Shown: one piece after another, positions 27,748-37,251 of the stretch
Position numbering within the stretch: position 1 is the stretch's first letter
Layout of the letters: the number at the start of each line of letters is the position of its first letter
NCBI GenBank assembly: GCA_016708825.1
Contig: JADJEZ010000003.1
Coordinates: 248,001-312,000, forward strand
Reading direction: 5' to 3'
DNA length: 64,000 nt
Origin: Betaproteobacteria bacterium
Lineage (GTDB): Bacteria; Pseudomonadota; Gammaproteobacteria; Burkholderiales; Usitatibacteraceae
Translations under genes and position numbers: made by a program
The notes under the pieces: model-generated
Databases searched by the model: none
Seen by the model: the letters and a program-made list of their open reading frames with translations, nothing else
Told to the model about the DNA's origin: nothing

Positions 27748-29123
27748 ACCTGCGCAAATTCGTCGCCCCCACGTCCCACGCCGCGCTGAAGCTGCTGCGC
27801 TGTGCGCTCGGTCCCGAAGCGGTGGTGCTGTCCACGCGGCAGGTGGGCGGCCAGTGCGAGATCCTCGCGCTTCCCGGCGACGAGGCGAGCCGCCTCGCGA
27901 CCGCGGCGCCGGCCCAGCCCCCCGCGGGCGCCAATCCGCGCAGGGCCGCGAACGCGCCCAGGCCGCAGCCCCTGCAGGACTGGGCCGCGGGCCGCGATGC
28001 CACCCGGGCGCCTGCGCCTGGCGAGGGCGCCGCGACCGCGTGGGTCGACGCCCGGCCGTCCCGGCCGCCGCAACCCGCCGAATCGCCGCGACCCGGGCCG
28101 GTGCCCGGCCCGGTGCAGGCGCCGAAGCCGGCGAGCGCCCAGGTCCCGGTGGCGAAGCCTGCCCGGGAGGCCGAAGCCCCCGCGCCCCTGATGGCGGAAC
28201 TGCGGCGCCTGCGGGAACTCGTCGAATCCCAGGGCGGCGCGCTCACCTGGCTGCAGGCGGGCCATGGCCGGCCGCTGCGCGCCGACCTGATGCGCGAACT
28301 CCTCGGCGCCGGTTTCAGCGCATGGTTCGCGCGGGAAGTGACGGGGCGCCTGCCCGACGACTACGCGGCCGAGCGCGCCCGCGCGTGGCTTCGCGAGGCG
28401 ATCGCGAAGAACCTGCGCTGCGCGCCCGGCCCCGAATCGCTCCTGGAAGCCGGCGGCGTCTTCGCGCTCGTCGGGCCCACGGGCGTGGGCAAGACCACCA
28501 CCACCGCGAAGCTCGCCGCGCGTTGCGTCGTGCGCCATGGCGCGCAGTCGCTCGGCCTCATTTCCACCGACACCTACCGGATCGGCGCCCAGGACCAGTT
28601 GCGCATCTACGGGCGGATCCTCGGCGTGCCGGTGCAGGTCTGCCACGACGCCGAAAGCCTGAAGAGCGCGCTCGCCGCGCTGGCCGGCAAGCGGGTCGTC
28701 CTCATAGACACCGTCGGCATGGGCCAGCGCGATCCGCGCGTGGGCGAGCAGGCGGGAGTCCTCGATGCCTGCGGCGCGCGGCGCGTGCTGCTTCTCAACG
28801 CGGCCGCGCAGGCCGACTCCCTCGACGAGGTGGCGCAGGCCTACGGCGCGCGTTCCTGCGCGGGTGCGGCGCTCACCAAGGTCGACGAGGCGGTGACCCT
28901 GGGCGGCGTGCTCGACGTGGCGATCCGCCACCGGGCGGAGCTGCAGTTCATCACCACCGGGCAGCGCGTGCCCGAGGACCTGCACGGCGCCGCCGGCGCG
29001 TTTCTCGCGCACCGCGCGCTGCGCGTACCGCCGCGGGCCTGGGCCCCGCGCCCGGAGGAGTTCGGGCTGGTCGCGGCCGCCTCCCTCGCGGGTCTCGCCA
29101 CGGGAGCGCCCCTTGCGCGCTGA
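27744..29123 (+). CDS. flhF: Flagellar SRP-type GTPase FlhF
   Basis: 459 residues. N-terminal B domain (MNLRKFVAPTSHAALKLLR), a long Pro/Ala-rich linker (about residues 60-150), then the NG GTPase domain with P-loop GPTGVGKTTTTAKLA, STDTYRIGAQDQL, VVLIDTVGMGQRD and LTKVDEA. It places the flagellum and sets its number together with FlhG. The ATG overlaps the flhA stop. Frame intact. Confidence 0.95.
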   Translation: MNLRKFVAPTSHAALKLLRCALGPEAVVLSTRQVGGQCEILALPGDEASRLATAAPAQPPAGANPRRAANAPRPQPLQDWAAGRDATRAPAPGEGAATAWVDARPSRPPQPAESPRPGPVPGPVQAPKPASAQVPVAKPAREAEAPAPLMAELRRLRELVESQGGALTWLQAGHGRPLRADLMRELLGAGFSAWFAREVTGRLPDDYAAERARAWLREAIAKNLRCAPGPESLLEAGGVFALVGPTGVGKTTTTAKLAARCVVRHGAQSLGLISTDTYRIGAQDQLRIYGRILGVPVQVCHDAESLKSALAALAGKRVVLIDTVGMGQRDPRVGEQAGVLDACGARRVLLLNAAAQADSLDEVAQAYGARSCAGAALTKVDEAVTLGGVLDVAIRHRAELQFITTGQRVPEDLHGAAGAFLAHRALRVPPRAWAPRPEEFGLVAAASLAGLATGAPLAR

Positions 29124-29885
29124 ATCCCGGGACGCGCACGGAACTTCCGCCACGGCGGTTGCCGACCAGGCGGTGGGCCTGCGGCGACTCTTCGAGCGCA
29201 AGGGCCTGCGCGTGCTGCCGGTAGTGGCCGCCGAAGGCGAGCGCCCCGGCGCGGCCGTCCTCGCGGTGGCGCGGGCCGTCAACGCCGCGGGCGGGCGCTG
29301 CCTCGTGATCGACGCCACGCGCGGCGAGGTTTCGCGCTCCCTCGGGCTCGCGGCCCGGTACGACCTGTGCCACGCGACCGCCGGCGATCGGCGCCTCTCC
29401 GACGTGGTACTGCAAGCCTCGCCGGGGCTTCGCGTGCTGCCCGCCTCCCGCGGGCTCGCGCAGCTCGCCGGATCGCCACGGCCCGGAGAGCGCCTCGCAA
29501 GCCTCGCCGATGCCCTGGGCCTTGCCGAGGACTGGATTCTCATCGCCGCCGACGCCGCCGGGGCGGAGGCCGGAGCGTCGCTCGCGGCCGGCGCGGAAAT
29601 CGCCGTGGCCTGCCGGACCGGGGCCGCGGGACGCACGGCCGCCTACGCGCTCATGAAGCGCATGGCCCGCGACGGAGGTGCGGGCGGTTTCCGGCTCTTC
29701 GTCGGAACCCATGCCCGTGCCGAGCAGGCCGGCCGCGAGCTCGCGCGCGTGGCCGAGGATTTCCTCGGACTGCCCGCGGCCTTCGCCGCCGCGGTCCCGG
29801 GCGCGGACCCGGTGCACCTCGCCAACGAACTCGCGCACTGGCGTTGCGCGCCGCTGGCCCGGAACCGGCCCAGGAAACGAACTAG
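29113..29885 (+). CDS. flhG: FlhG/MinD-like protein without a Walker A motif
   Basis: About 257 residues. Position between flhF and fliA and the general MinD-type fold (VLAVARAVNAAGGRCLVIDA, GLRVLPASRGLAQL, AVPGADPVHLANELA) mark it as FlhG. However, the deviant Walker A motif (GKGGVGKT in the family) is replaced by AEGERPGAA, so ATP use is doubtful. TTG start overlapping flhF by 11 bases. The frame stays open past the expected end; with one C restored near 29862 it ends ...PEPAQETN at the TAG 29883-29885. It probably works with FlhF in flagellar number control in an ATP-independent way. Confidence 0.75.
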
Positions 29886-29911
29886 AGCGCCACGCGCAAC
29901 CAGGAGCCCGC

Positions 29912-30656
29912 ATGTACACCGCCACCGGATCTCCCGAACAGGGCCGCTTCGTCACCGATTTCGCGCCGCTCGGCGCCGCATGGCGCACCACCTCGTGGCG
30001 AAGCTGCCCTCGAGCGTGCAGGTCGACGACATCATCCAGGCCGGCATGATGGGCCTCATGGACGCGGCCAGCCGCTATGAGACCTCCCACGGGACGCAGT
30101 TCGAGACCTTCGCCACCCCGCGCATCCGCGGCGCGATGCTCGACGAATTGCGCGCGCGAACGACTGGATGCCCCGCGGCGTGCGCCGCGTGCAGAAGCGC
30201 ATCCAGGGGGCCATGTCCGCCCTGGAGCAGCGCTTCGGGCGCGCGGCAACGGAGAGCGAGATCGCGCGCGAGCTGGGCGTGACGATCGAGGCCTACCACG
30301 AGATGCTCGGCGAGGCCCGCGGCGCCCAGCTCTTCTACTACGACGAGTTCTCCGACGACGAGGGCGGCGAATCCTACGCCGCCCGCACGATCGCGAGCGG
30401 GCCCGAGGACGATCCCCTGGCGAGGCTCGCCGACAAGCGCTTCCGCCAGTCGCTCATGGGCGCCATCGGGAAACTCCCGGAGCGGGAGAAGAACCTGATG
30501 GGCCTCTACTACGAGCGGGACCTGAACTTCCGCGAGATCGCCGCCGTCTTCGGGGTGACCGAGTCGCGCATCTGCCAGCTGCACAGCCAGGCCGTGGCGC
30601 GGCTGCGCGCCATGCTCGGCGAGTGGCAGGGCGAGGTCGCCGGCATCCGGAACTAG
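29912..30656 (+). CDS. fliA: Flagellar sigma factor 28 FliA (two frameshifts)
   Basis: 248 residues after correction. Region 2 (HHLVAKLPSSVQVDDIIQAG; RYETSHGTQFETFATPRIRG), region 3 (MPRGVRRVQKRIQGAMSAL) and region 4 with helix-turn-helix (FREIAAVFGVTESRICQLHS) are all present but in three frames: one base is lost near 29972 and another near 30162. It directs RNA polymerase to the class III promoters listed here and is held by FlgM (34476-34763). Last gene of the flhB operon; AGGAG precedes the ATG. Confidence 0.94.
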
Positions 30657-30715
30657 GGCGCGCGCGCCCGCGAGCAGCGCGTTCCCGTCCGCGATATCCT
30701 CTGTCCTTCGCCGCA

Positions 30716-32720
30716 ATGCCCCCAGCCCGCCCCCTTCGCTTGGACGAGAACCGAAACGCCGCGAGCACCCCGCGCGAGAACGACGACGTCGCCAGCCGGC
30801 TCGCCCAGGTGCTCGAGGGCCTGGACCATCTCGAGGCGGGTCTCGTGCTCTACGGCGCGGACGACCGCGTGCTCTTCTGCAACCGGCGTTTCCGCGAGGT
30901 CTACCCGGCGGTGGCCGACCTGCTCGTGCCCGGCACCGACTACGCCGACATCGCCCGCGCCCACCATCGCCGCTGCCTCAAGGCAAGCTACCCGCTGGGC
31001 GAGGACGACTACGTGCGCTCGCGCGTCGAGCAGCACGCCCATCCCGACGAGGGCGACTCACGAATACCGGGACGAGAGCGGCAAGTGGCTGCTCGTCTCG
31101 GACCGCAGGACGGCCGACGGCTGCGTGATCGGCCTGCGGGTCGACATCACCGGGCGCAAGCTGGCCGAGCAGGCCCTGCGCGCGAGCGAGGAGCGCCACC
31201 AGCTCGCACTCGCCGCGGGCCGTCTCGTTGCCTGGGAATGGTCCGTGGGCGACGCGCGCATCGGCTGGGGCGAGAGGAACGAGCAGATCCGGGGGCCGCT
31301 TCCGCCCGGCGTGGCCGACTACCCCGATTTCCGCGACATGGTCCATCCCGTCGACCGCGAACGCTACCTCGCCACGGGCAGGCGAGCGTTCGAGGAGATC
31401 GGGCCCTACCACTGCGAGTTCCGGGTGGTGTGGCTCGACGCTTCCGTGCACACGATCAAGTCCCAGGGCGTGGTGCGGCGGGGCACTCCCGGGGAGCGCG
31501 ACCGCATCTTCGGCATCTCCCAGGACATCACCGACCGCGTCGCCGCCGGAGAAGCCCTGCGCGAAAGCGAGGCGCGCTACCGCACGCTCCTCGAGACCAC
31601 CACCGACGCGGTTCTCATGGTCGACGACACCGACACGATCCGCTATGCGAACGCGGCGGTGGAGGCGCTCTTCGGCTGGATGCCCGCGGAGCTCGTCGGC
31701 GGCGGGCTCGCGGTCCTGCAGCCCGAGCGGCTGCGCGAGGCGCACCGCGACGGCGTGCGGCGCGCGTTCTCCACCGGCGAGCGGCGCCAGAACTGGCGCG
31801 CCGTGGAGGCGACCGGCCTGCACCGCGACGGGCGCGAGTTTCCCATCGAGCTGTCCTTCAGCCTTACCCAGCTCGGCGGCCGGCGCTACCTCGTCGGGTT
31901 CGTGCGCGACATCGAGATCCGCAAGCGCGCCGAGCGGGAACTCCAGGAACTCAACGCCACGCTCGAGTCCCGCGTGCAGGAGCGCACCGCCGAGCTCTCC
32001 GCGGTCAACCGCGAGCTCGAGTCGTTTTCCTACACCGTGGCCCACGACCTGCGCGCGCCCCTGCGGGCGATCGACGGGTTCTCGCAGGTGCTCGAGGACG
32101 AACTCGCCTCCCGGCTCGCCCCGGAGGAGCGCGGCTTCCTCAAGCGCATCCGCGCCAACACCACCGTCATGGCGCAGATGATCGACGAACTGCTCGATTT
32201 CTCCCGCATCGGCCGCACGGAGCTGAGCCTGCGCCCGGTGGATCTCGACGGGCTCGCGCGCCTGGTGGCCGGCGAGATCTCGCCCGACTACGCGAATGCG
32301 ACGGTGGCTTTCGCTGACCTGCCCGTGGTCGACGCCGACCCGACGCTCATGCGGCTGGTGTTCGTGAACCTGATGGACAACGCGCTCAAGTTCTCCGCGC
32401 GCGTGGCGGAGCCGCGGGTGCGCGTGGAGGCAACCACCGCGCCGGGCCAGATCGTGGTGAGCATTACCGACAACGGAGTCGGCTTCGATCCCCAGTACTC
32501 CTCGAAGCTTTTCGGCGTCTTCCAGCGCCTGCATTCCCGCGAGGAGTTCGAAGGAACGGGCATCGGGCTCGCCACGGTAGCGCGCATCGTGACCCGCCAC
32601 GGCGGGCGCATCTGGGCCGATTCCCGTCCGGGCGAGGGCGCGAGCTTCCACTTCACCGTCCCCGTCCGGGGCGGGGAGGGCGGGCCGCGCGCAGAGGCCG
32701 CGGTGAAGGCGGGGCCATGA
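30716..32720 (+). CDS. Multi-PAS sensor histidine kinase (one-base frameshift)
   Basis: About 668 residues. An N-terminal PAS-like domain (AGLVLYGADDRVLFCNRRF), two or three further PAS/PAC units (ITGRKLAEQALRASEERHQL; TDAVLMVDDTDTIRYANAAV), a coiled coil, then HisKA with phospho-His in TVAHDLRAPLRAIDGF and an ATPase with N, G1 (DNGVGFD) and G2 (GTGIGLA) boxes. No membrane segment is seen, so it is cytoplasmic. An extra base near 31064 splits the frame. The end overlaps the next kinase (ATGA). The kinase core resembles phytochrome-type kinases. Confidence 0.88.
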
Positions 32721-33484
32721 ACGGGCCCGCAGGGCCGGCGTCGGTCGCCGCCCTCGAGCGGCGCGTGGCCGAACTCGAGGCGGGCATGGAGGAGCACGAC
32801 GAGCTCGCCTTCACCCTTACCCACGACCTGCGCGCGCCGCTGCGGGCGATTGCCGGGTACACGCAGCTCATCACCCAGGAGGAGGGCGGGAAGCTCTCCG
32901 AGGAAGGCCAGCGCTGGCTGGAGGCGGTCGGCGCCGGGGCGTCGCGCATGGTACGGCTGGTCGACGGGCTCGCGCGCTTCTCGCGGCTCGCGCGGGCGGA
33001 CTTCGCGTGCGCGCCCGTGGACATGTACCGGCTCGCATCGGAGGCCGCCGATGCGCTCGAGCGCTCGGGCACGGCCGGGCGGGCCGCCATCGACGTGGCC
33101 CCCCTGCCGCCGGTGATGGGCGACCCCGACCGCCTTCGCGAGGTCTGGGACGAGCTCCTCGCCAACGCCGTCAAGTTCAGCGCTACGGTTGAAACGCCGC
33201 GCGTGCGCGTCGCCATTCAGAAAGGCGAATCGGGACCGATATTCACGATTGAGGACAATGGAGCGGGATTCGACATGAAGCACGCGGGCAGGCTCTTCGG
33301 CATGTTCCAGCGGCTGCACCACCCGGCGGATTTCGACGGGACCGGGGTCGGACTCGCGATCGCGCGCCGCATCGTCCTGCGCCACGGCGGCAGCATCCGC
33401 GCCGAGGCGAATCCGGGCGCCGGCGCGCGGTTCTCGTTCGAGATTCCCGCGCGGTCCGGCGGGGTTGCGCAGGAGCGGCCGTGA
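32717..33484 (+). CDS. Short histidine kinase, phytochrome-like core
   Basis: 255 residues with no sensor domain. A 30-residue coiled start is followed by HisKA with LTHDLRAPLRAIAGY and an ATPase with LLANAVKFSA, DNGAGFD, and GTGVGLAIARRIV. Its core closely resembles that of the preceding kinase, so it may be a duplicated transmitter or form mixed dimers with it. Overlaps both neighbours by four bases. Frame intact. Confidence 0.88.
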   Translation: MNGPAGPASVAALERRVAELEAGMEEHDELAFTLTHDLRAPLRAIAGYTQLITQEEGGKLSEEGQRWLEAVGAGASRMVRLVDGLARFSRLARADFACAPVDMYRLASEAADALERSGTAGRAAIDVAPLPPVMGDPDRLREVWDELLANAVKFSATVETPRVRVAIQKGESGPIFTIEDNGAGFDMKHAGRLFGMFQRLHHPADFDGTGVGLAIARRIVLRHGGSIRAEANPGAGARFSFEIPARSGGVAQERP

Positions 33485-33588
33485 GCGGAGAAAGGGACCC
33501 GCGCACGGTTGCAGACGTTACCGGTCACGGCGTGGAAGTGCTCGTCGTGACGGGGCATAATCGGCGCACTTTCGAGGAGTTGATGGCG

Positions 33589-34047
33589 ATGGTCAGGGAA
33601 GAAGAGGTCGACGTCCTTCTCGTGGAGGACAACGCGAACGATGCCGAATTCGCCCTGCGCGCGCTGCGCAAGGCGACGGTGACGCCGCGCGTGCTGCACG
33701 TGGACGACGGCGCCCGCGCGCTCGACTACCTGTTCTGCCAGGGCGAGTTCGCGCAGCGTCCCCCGCACGCACGACCGAGCGTGGTGCTGCTCGATCTCAA
33801 GCTGCCCAAGATCGACGGCCTCGAGGTGCTGCGCCGGATCAAGGAAGATCCGCGCACCCGCGACATCCCGGTGGTCGTGCTCACGTCTTCCAAGGAGCCG
33901 CGAGACATCGAGGCCTGCTACCAGAACCGCGCCAACAGCTACGTGGTGAAGCCCGTGAACTTCGAGGCCTTCACGCGGGCGATGGGCGACCTTGCGCGCT
34001 ACTGGATGGAGATCAACCAGGCGCCCATGCCCGGCTCCGGCAGCTAG
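33589..34047 (+). CDS. Single-domain response regulator (Rcp1-like)
   Basis: About 152 residues, a receiver only. VLLVEDN acid cluster, phospho-acceptor Asp in VVLLDLKLPKIDG, Thr in VVLTSS, Lys in VVKPVNFEAF. The Rcp1-type insert (YLFCQGEFAQRPP) fits partners of phytochrome-like kinases such as the two upstream. The ATG at 33589 follows GAGGAG by nine bases and a CATAAT box lies at 33557-33562; an open frame back to a GTG at 33481 overlapping the kinase stop is the alternative start. It ends before a convergent terminator. Confidence 0.88.
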   Translation: MVREEEVDVLLVEDNANDAEFALRALRKATVTPRVLHVDDGARALDYLFCQGEFAQRPPHARPSVVLLDLKLPKIDGLEVLRRIKEDPRTRDIPVVVLTSSKEPRDIEACYQNRANSYVVKPVNFEAFTRAMGDLARYWMEINQAPMPGSGS

Positions 34048-34064
34048 CCCGGATCAGGCAGGCG

Positions 34065-34083
34065 GCCGCGCGGGACGCGCGGC
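34065..34083. terminator. Convergent hairpin between response regulator and flgN
   Basis: Perfect stem GCCGCGCG/CGCGCGGC with a 3-nt loop in the 42-bp gap between two convergent genes. No T-run. Confidence 0.55.
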
Positions 34084-34089
34084 GCGAAA

Positions 34090-34476
34090 TCAACCGAGGT
34101 AGGACTGCGAGGGGTGCGTCGTGCCGCGCGAGCGCGCGAAGCCGTCCGCGCCGTAGGCCGCGCCGGAATCCTGCCGGCCCGTGAGGGCGTCGAGCCGTTG
34201 CTGCACGCGCGCCAGGCGCACGCGGATGAGCCGGCCGTTGCGCTCGTTGGCGCGCTGGGCGGCGATGCGCAAGGCGCGCACATCGGGCGAGGGGTCGCGG
34301 GACGCCGGAAGGGCCGCGAGCCGGTCGAGGCAGGCGGCCTTCGCGCGGGCGAGCGACTCGACCGCGTCGGGGTCGGTGCCGACGAGCGCCTGTTCCTCGG
34401 AGGCGAGCAGGCGAACCAACGCGGCGAGCAGTTCCTGCTCGCCACCCGCGAACGCGGGCAGGGCCGCGGCGCCCAT
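34090..34476 (-). CDS. flgN: Flagellar export chaperone FlgN
   Basis: 128 residues, helical. It has the FlgN pattern of an N-terminal LLAALVRLLASEEQALVGTD and a C-terminal RLDALTGRQDSGAAYGADG. It binds FlgK and FlgL before export. Its start overlaps the flgM stop (TAATG on the minus strand), so the pair is co-translated from the sigma-28 promoter at 34836-34862. Frame intact. Confidence 0.85.
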   Translation of the reverse strand: MGAAALPAFAGGEQELLAALVRLLASEEQALVGTDPDAVESLARAKAACLDRLAALPASRDPSPDVRALRIAAQRANERNGRLIRVRLARVQQRLDALTGRQDSGAAYGADGFARSRGTTHPSQSYLG

Positions 34477-34763
34477 TACTGGGTCTTGCGGCCGAGCAGG
34501 TCGGCCACGCTCGCGATGAGCGCGTCGGCCACCTTGCCCGTGTCGACGCGGAAGCTGCCGTTGGCGATCGCGGCCTTCACGGCCTCGACCTTCTGCGGGT
34601 CGAAGGCGGACCCGGCCTGGGACGCCTCGGCGAGTTCGCGGGAGGCTCCCGAGAGGCGCACGGAATCGCCGGCGGGCGCCTGCGCCTCGGGGCGTTTCCT
34701 TGCCGCGGCCTCGGGGCCGGCGGGCTCTGGGGACGGCATGTCCCCGGTTCGATGGATCTTCAT
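34476..34763 (-). CDS. flgM: Anti-sigma-28 factor FlgM
   Basis: 95 residues. A disordered N-terminus (Pro/Glu/Ala-rich) is followed by the FliA-binding helices SFRVDTGKVADALIASVADL. It keeps FliA inactive until it is exported through the finished hook-basal body. Start MKIHRTGD is 73 bases downstream of a good sigma-28 promoter, giving the usual negative feedback. Frame intact. Confidence 0.92.
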   Translation of the reverse strand: MKIHRTGDMPSPEPAGPEAAARKRPEAQAPAGDSVRLSGASRELAEASQAGSAFDPQKVEAVKAAIANGSFRVDTGKVADALIASVADLLGRKTQ

Positions 34764-34835
34764 GGTTGACTCCCCTGGTTGGGTTTGCTGCCGGCACGCC
34801 CTGCGGAAGGCAGGTGCGGGCGGGCCCTGACGACC

Positions 34836-34862
34836 TCATCGGCCGTCCGGGCGGAAACTTGA
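34836..34862 (-). promoter_or_regulatory. Sigma-28 promoter of flgM-flgN
   Basis: Minus strand TCAAGTTT, 11 bases, GCCGATGA. Nearly consensus, in the gap between flgA and flgM. Confidence 0.82.
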
Positions 34863-34881
34863 GGGCCGGATCGGGGGCGCA

Positions 34882-35584
34882 TCAGAAGGCCCGGATCTCG
34901 ACGACGCGCCCGGCCTTGGCCACGCCGGTGAGGATGCGCCCGGATTCGGTCTGCACCCGCACGCTCTGGCCTTCCTGGGCGGAGGCGAGGGCCTTGCCGT
35001 CGGCGGACACGGGAAAACCCCGTCCCCGCATAAAGGATGCGCACCAGGTCGCCCGAGGCCACGGCGTGCTGGACGCGCAGGTTCTGGGGCCGCAGGGCGC
35101 TGCCGGCGGGAGTGGCCCGGGCGAGGGTGCGGCCGACGGCCTGGCGCGGTTCGGTGAGCACCGACCCGGGCCCGGCGGTGAGTTCGATTTCGGCCTCGAC
35201 CAGGTCCTCCTCGGCGATGACCTCGCCGGGGGAGAGGTTGCGCGCGGCGGCGAGGGCGCGGCCGTGGACGCGGATCACCACGGGCAGGAAAGCAGAGGCG
35301 GCGGCGCCGTCCACGCAGCGCACCCCGATGGCCGTGCGGCCCCAGAGGCGCGCGCCCGCCGGGATGAAAGGCTCGGCCTGCCGGCATCCGGCCAGGGCCG
35401 GCGGCAGGGGAGACTCCGGGAATTCGATCGTCACCCGCGTGCCGGCACTCGCCTCGCGCTCCAGGGTGAGGCGCACCGAGGTCTCGATGGCCGTGGGGGC
35501 CGCGCGGGCCGGGAGGCCGGAGGCGGTCCAGAGAAGTGCGGCGAGCAGCGCGCCGGCGAGCCGGAAAGGTCCTGCGTCTTTCAT
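34882..35584 (-). CDS. flgA: P-ring assembly chaperone FlgA (one-base frameshift)
   Basis: 233 residues after correction. Signal peptide (LAGALLAALLWTASGLPARA), then the SAF-type domain (AARNLSPGEVIAEEDLVEAE; RPQNLRVQHAVASGDLVRIL). It helps FlgI form the P ring in the periplasm. An extra base near 35014, in a run of A and C, shifts the last ~45 codons, which continue VSADGKALASAQEGQSVRVQ to the stop at 34882-34884. Divergent from flgB. Confidence 0.9.
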
Positions 35585-35660
35585 GGGGGTCCTCGTTCGA
35601 TCCTCCCGCAGCGTACGCGCGCGAAACCGGCGCCAGCCGGGGAACAGACCCGCCAAACCC

Positions 35661-35701
35661 GGCCTATTCCGGCCATCGCCGGCGGCGCGGCTTTCGATAA
35701 T
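35661..35701. promoter_or_regulatory. Divergent flgA / flgB regulatory region
   Basis: GGCCTATTCC (35661-35670), 25 bases, then GATAAT (35696-35701) pointing to flgB. The same block is found upstream of flhB and the GGDEF gene. On the other strand it reads GGAATAGGCC toward flgA. A shared FlhDC-type site is the likely explanation but is unproven. Confidence 0.5.
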
Positions 35702-35752
35702 GGGGCCCAACCTGCCGCGAAACCCCGCGGCCCGAGACCCCGGGAGGAAGCC

Positions 35753-36124
35753 ATGATCGACCGCCTGAGCGAAACCCTGCAGTTCCAGGCCAGGGCCCTG
35801 GAGCTGCGCTCGGAACGCCAGTCCCTCATCGCCGCCAACATCGCGAACGCCGACACGCCCGGCTACAAGGCCGTGGACGCGGACTTCGCCGCGGCGCTGC
35901 GCCGGGCGACGGCGCCCGCGTCCCCGGGTACGAAGCCCGCGCAGGCGCGGCTCCTGAGCGCCGAAATCCACGAGCGGCCCGCCGCCCAGGCCGCCCGCGA
36001 CGCCAATACGGTGGACATGGACGCCGAGCGCGCGCGCTTCGCGGAAAACGCCGTGCGCTACGAGGCCGCGTTGAAGACCCTGAACCACCAGGTGAAGGCG
36101 CTCCTTTCCGTGATAACGGGGTAA
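35753..36124 (+). CDS. flgB: Flagellar proximal rod protein FlgB
   Basis: 123 residues. Rod family signature SLIAANIANADTPGYKA near the N-terminus and the C-terminal coiled-coil segment AVRYEAALKTLNHQVKALLS. GGGAGGAAG precedes the ATG. First gene of the flgBCDEFGHIJ operon. Confidence 0.95.
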   Translation: MIDRLSETLQFQARALELRSERQSLIAANIANADTPGYKAVDADFAAALRRATAPASPGTKPAQARLLSAEIHERPAAQAARDANTVDMDAERARFAENAVRYEAALKTLNHQVKALLSVITG

Positions 36125-36130
36125 TCGGCC

Positions 36131-36538
36131 ATGTCCCTGAAAACCGTATTCGACATCGCCGCCACGGCCGCCACGGCCCAGACGACGCGACTCAATACCG
36201 TGGCCTCGAACCTCGCCAATGCCGACGCGGCCGCGGGCCCCGACGGGCGCGTCTTCCGCGCGAAGCAGGTCGTCTTCCAGGCGATCCCGCTCGCCCGCGC
36301 CGACGGCCCCCAGGGCGTCCGCGTGGCCTCCGTCATCGAGGACAACGCCACGCCGCGCCGCGTCCACGACCCGAAGCACCCCTTCGCCGACGAGGAGGGC
36401 TACGTGACGCTCGCCAACGTGAACGTGGTCGAGGAGATGGTGAACATGATCTCCGCCTCCCGGGCCTACCAGAACGCAGTCGAGGTGATGAACACCGCCA
36501 AGCAGTTGCAATTGAAGGCCCTCACCCTGGGCTCCTGA
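36131..36538 (+). CDS. flgC: Flagellar proximal rod protein FlgC
   Basis: 135 residues. LNTVASNLANADAAAGPDGR near the start and the C-terminal NVVEEMVNMISASRAYQNAV characteristic of FlgC. Six bases after flgB. Frame intact. Confidence 0.96.
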   Translation: MSLKTVFDIAATAATAQTTRLNTVASNLANADAAAGPDGRVFRAKQVVFQAIPLARADGPQGVRVASVIEDNATPRRVHDPKHPFADEEGYVTLANVNVVEEMVNMISASRAYQNAVEVMNTAKQLQLKALTLGS

Positions 36539-36548
36539 GGAAACGACC

Positions 36549-37211
36549 ATGGCCATCTCCGCCGCCGACACCGTCAGCACCGCATTCGCCGCGACTTCCG
36601 CCGCGTCCGCCACCACCCGGGACAAGAGCGCGGAGGACCGCTTCCTCACGCTCCTGGTCACGCAGATGCGCAACCAGGACCCGCTCAATCCCCTCGACAA
36701 CGCGCAGGTCACCTCGCAGCTCGCGCAACTGTCGACCGTGAGCGGCATCAACCAGCTGAACGAGACCATGGGCACGGTGCTCGCCTCGCTCTCCGCGCTG
36801 CAGCCCATCCAGGCCGCCGGCCTCGTGGGCAAGCCCGTGGCCGTGGAAGGCAACGCGATGGCGCTCGCCGAAGGCGCGGCCCGCGGCGGCTACTCCCTCG
36901 AGGAGCCGGCCACCGCGCTCACGATCACGGTGAGCGATGCGGCAGGCAAGCCCGTGCGCACGATCACGCTCGGCGCGCGCCAGCCCGGCATATCCACTTT
37001 CGAGTGGGACGGCAGGGACGACGCCGGTCGCGCGCTCGCCGACGGGGCCTACAGCTTCGCGGTCTCCGCGGTGAACGGCGCCAAGCCCGCCGCGGTCCGC
37101 TCGCTCGCGGTGGCCACGGTGCAGGGCGTGATCCCGGCCTCCGACGGCTTCGCCCTCAACCTGGGGCCGGCCGGCATCGTGCCCTTCTCGCGCATCGCCC
37201 AGATCCTCTGA
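36549..37211 (+). CDS. flgD: Hook-capping protein FlgD
   Basis: 220 residues. N-terminal export and polymerisation part with LLVTQMRNQDPLNPLDNAQV, then the Ig-like and tudor-like modules (ISTFEWDGRDDAGRALADGA). It scaffolds hook subunit assembly and is removed on completion. Frame intact. Confidence 0.95.
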   Translation: MAISAADTVSTAFAATSAASATTRDKSAEDRFLTLLVTQMRNQDPLNPLDNAQVTSQLAQLSTVSGINQLNETMGTVLASLSALQPIQAAGLVGKPVAVEGNAMALAEGAARGGYSLEEPATALTITVSDAAGKPVRTITLGARQPGISTFEWDGRDDAGRALADGAYSFAVSAVNGAKPAAVRSLAVATVQGVIPASDGFALNLGPAGIVPFSRIAQIL

Positions 37212-37251
37212 CCCCCTTTCCACGCAGCGCCCGCCACCCCAAGGAGTCCCC

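Noticed and set aside
33481..33588. N-terminal extension of the Rcp1-like regulator from a GTG overlapping the kinase stop
   Set aside because: The extra 36 residues do not belong to the receiver family, and GAGGAG with proper spacing favours the ATG at 33589, although coupling to the kinase keeps the longer form possible.
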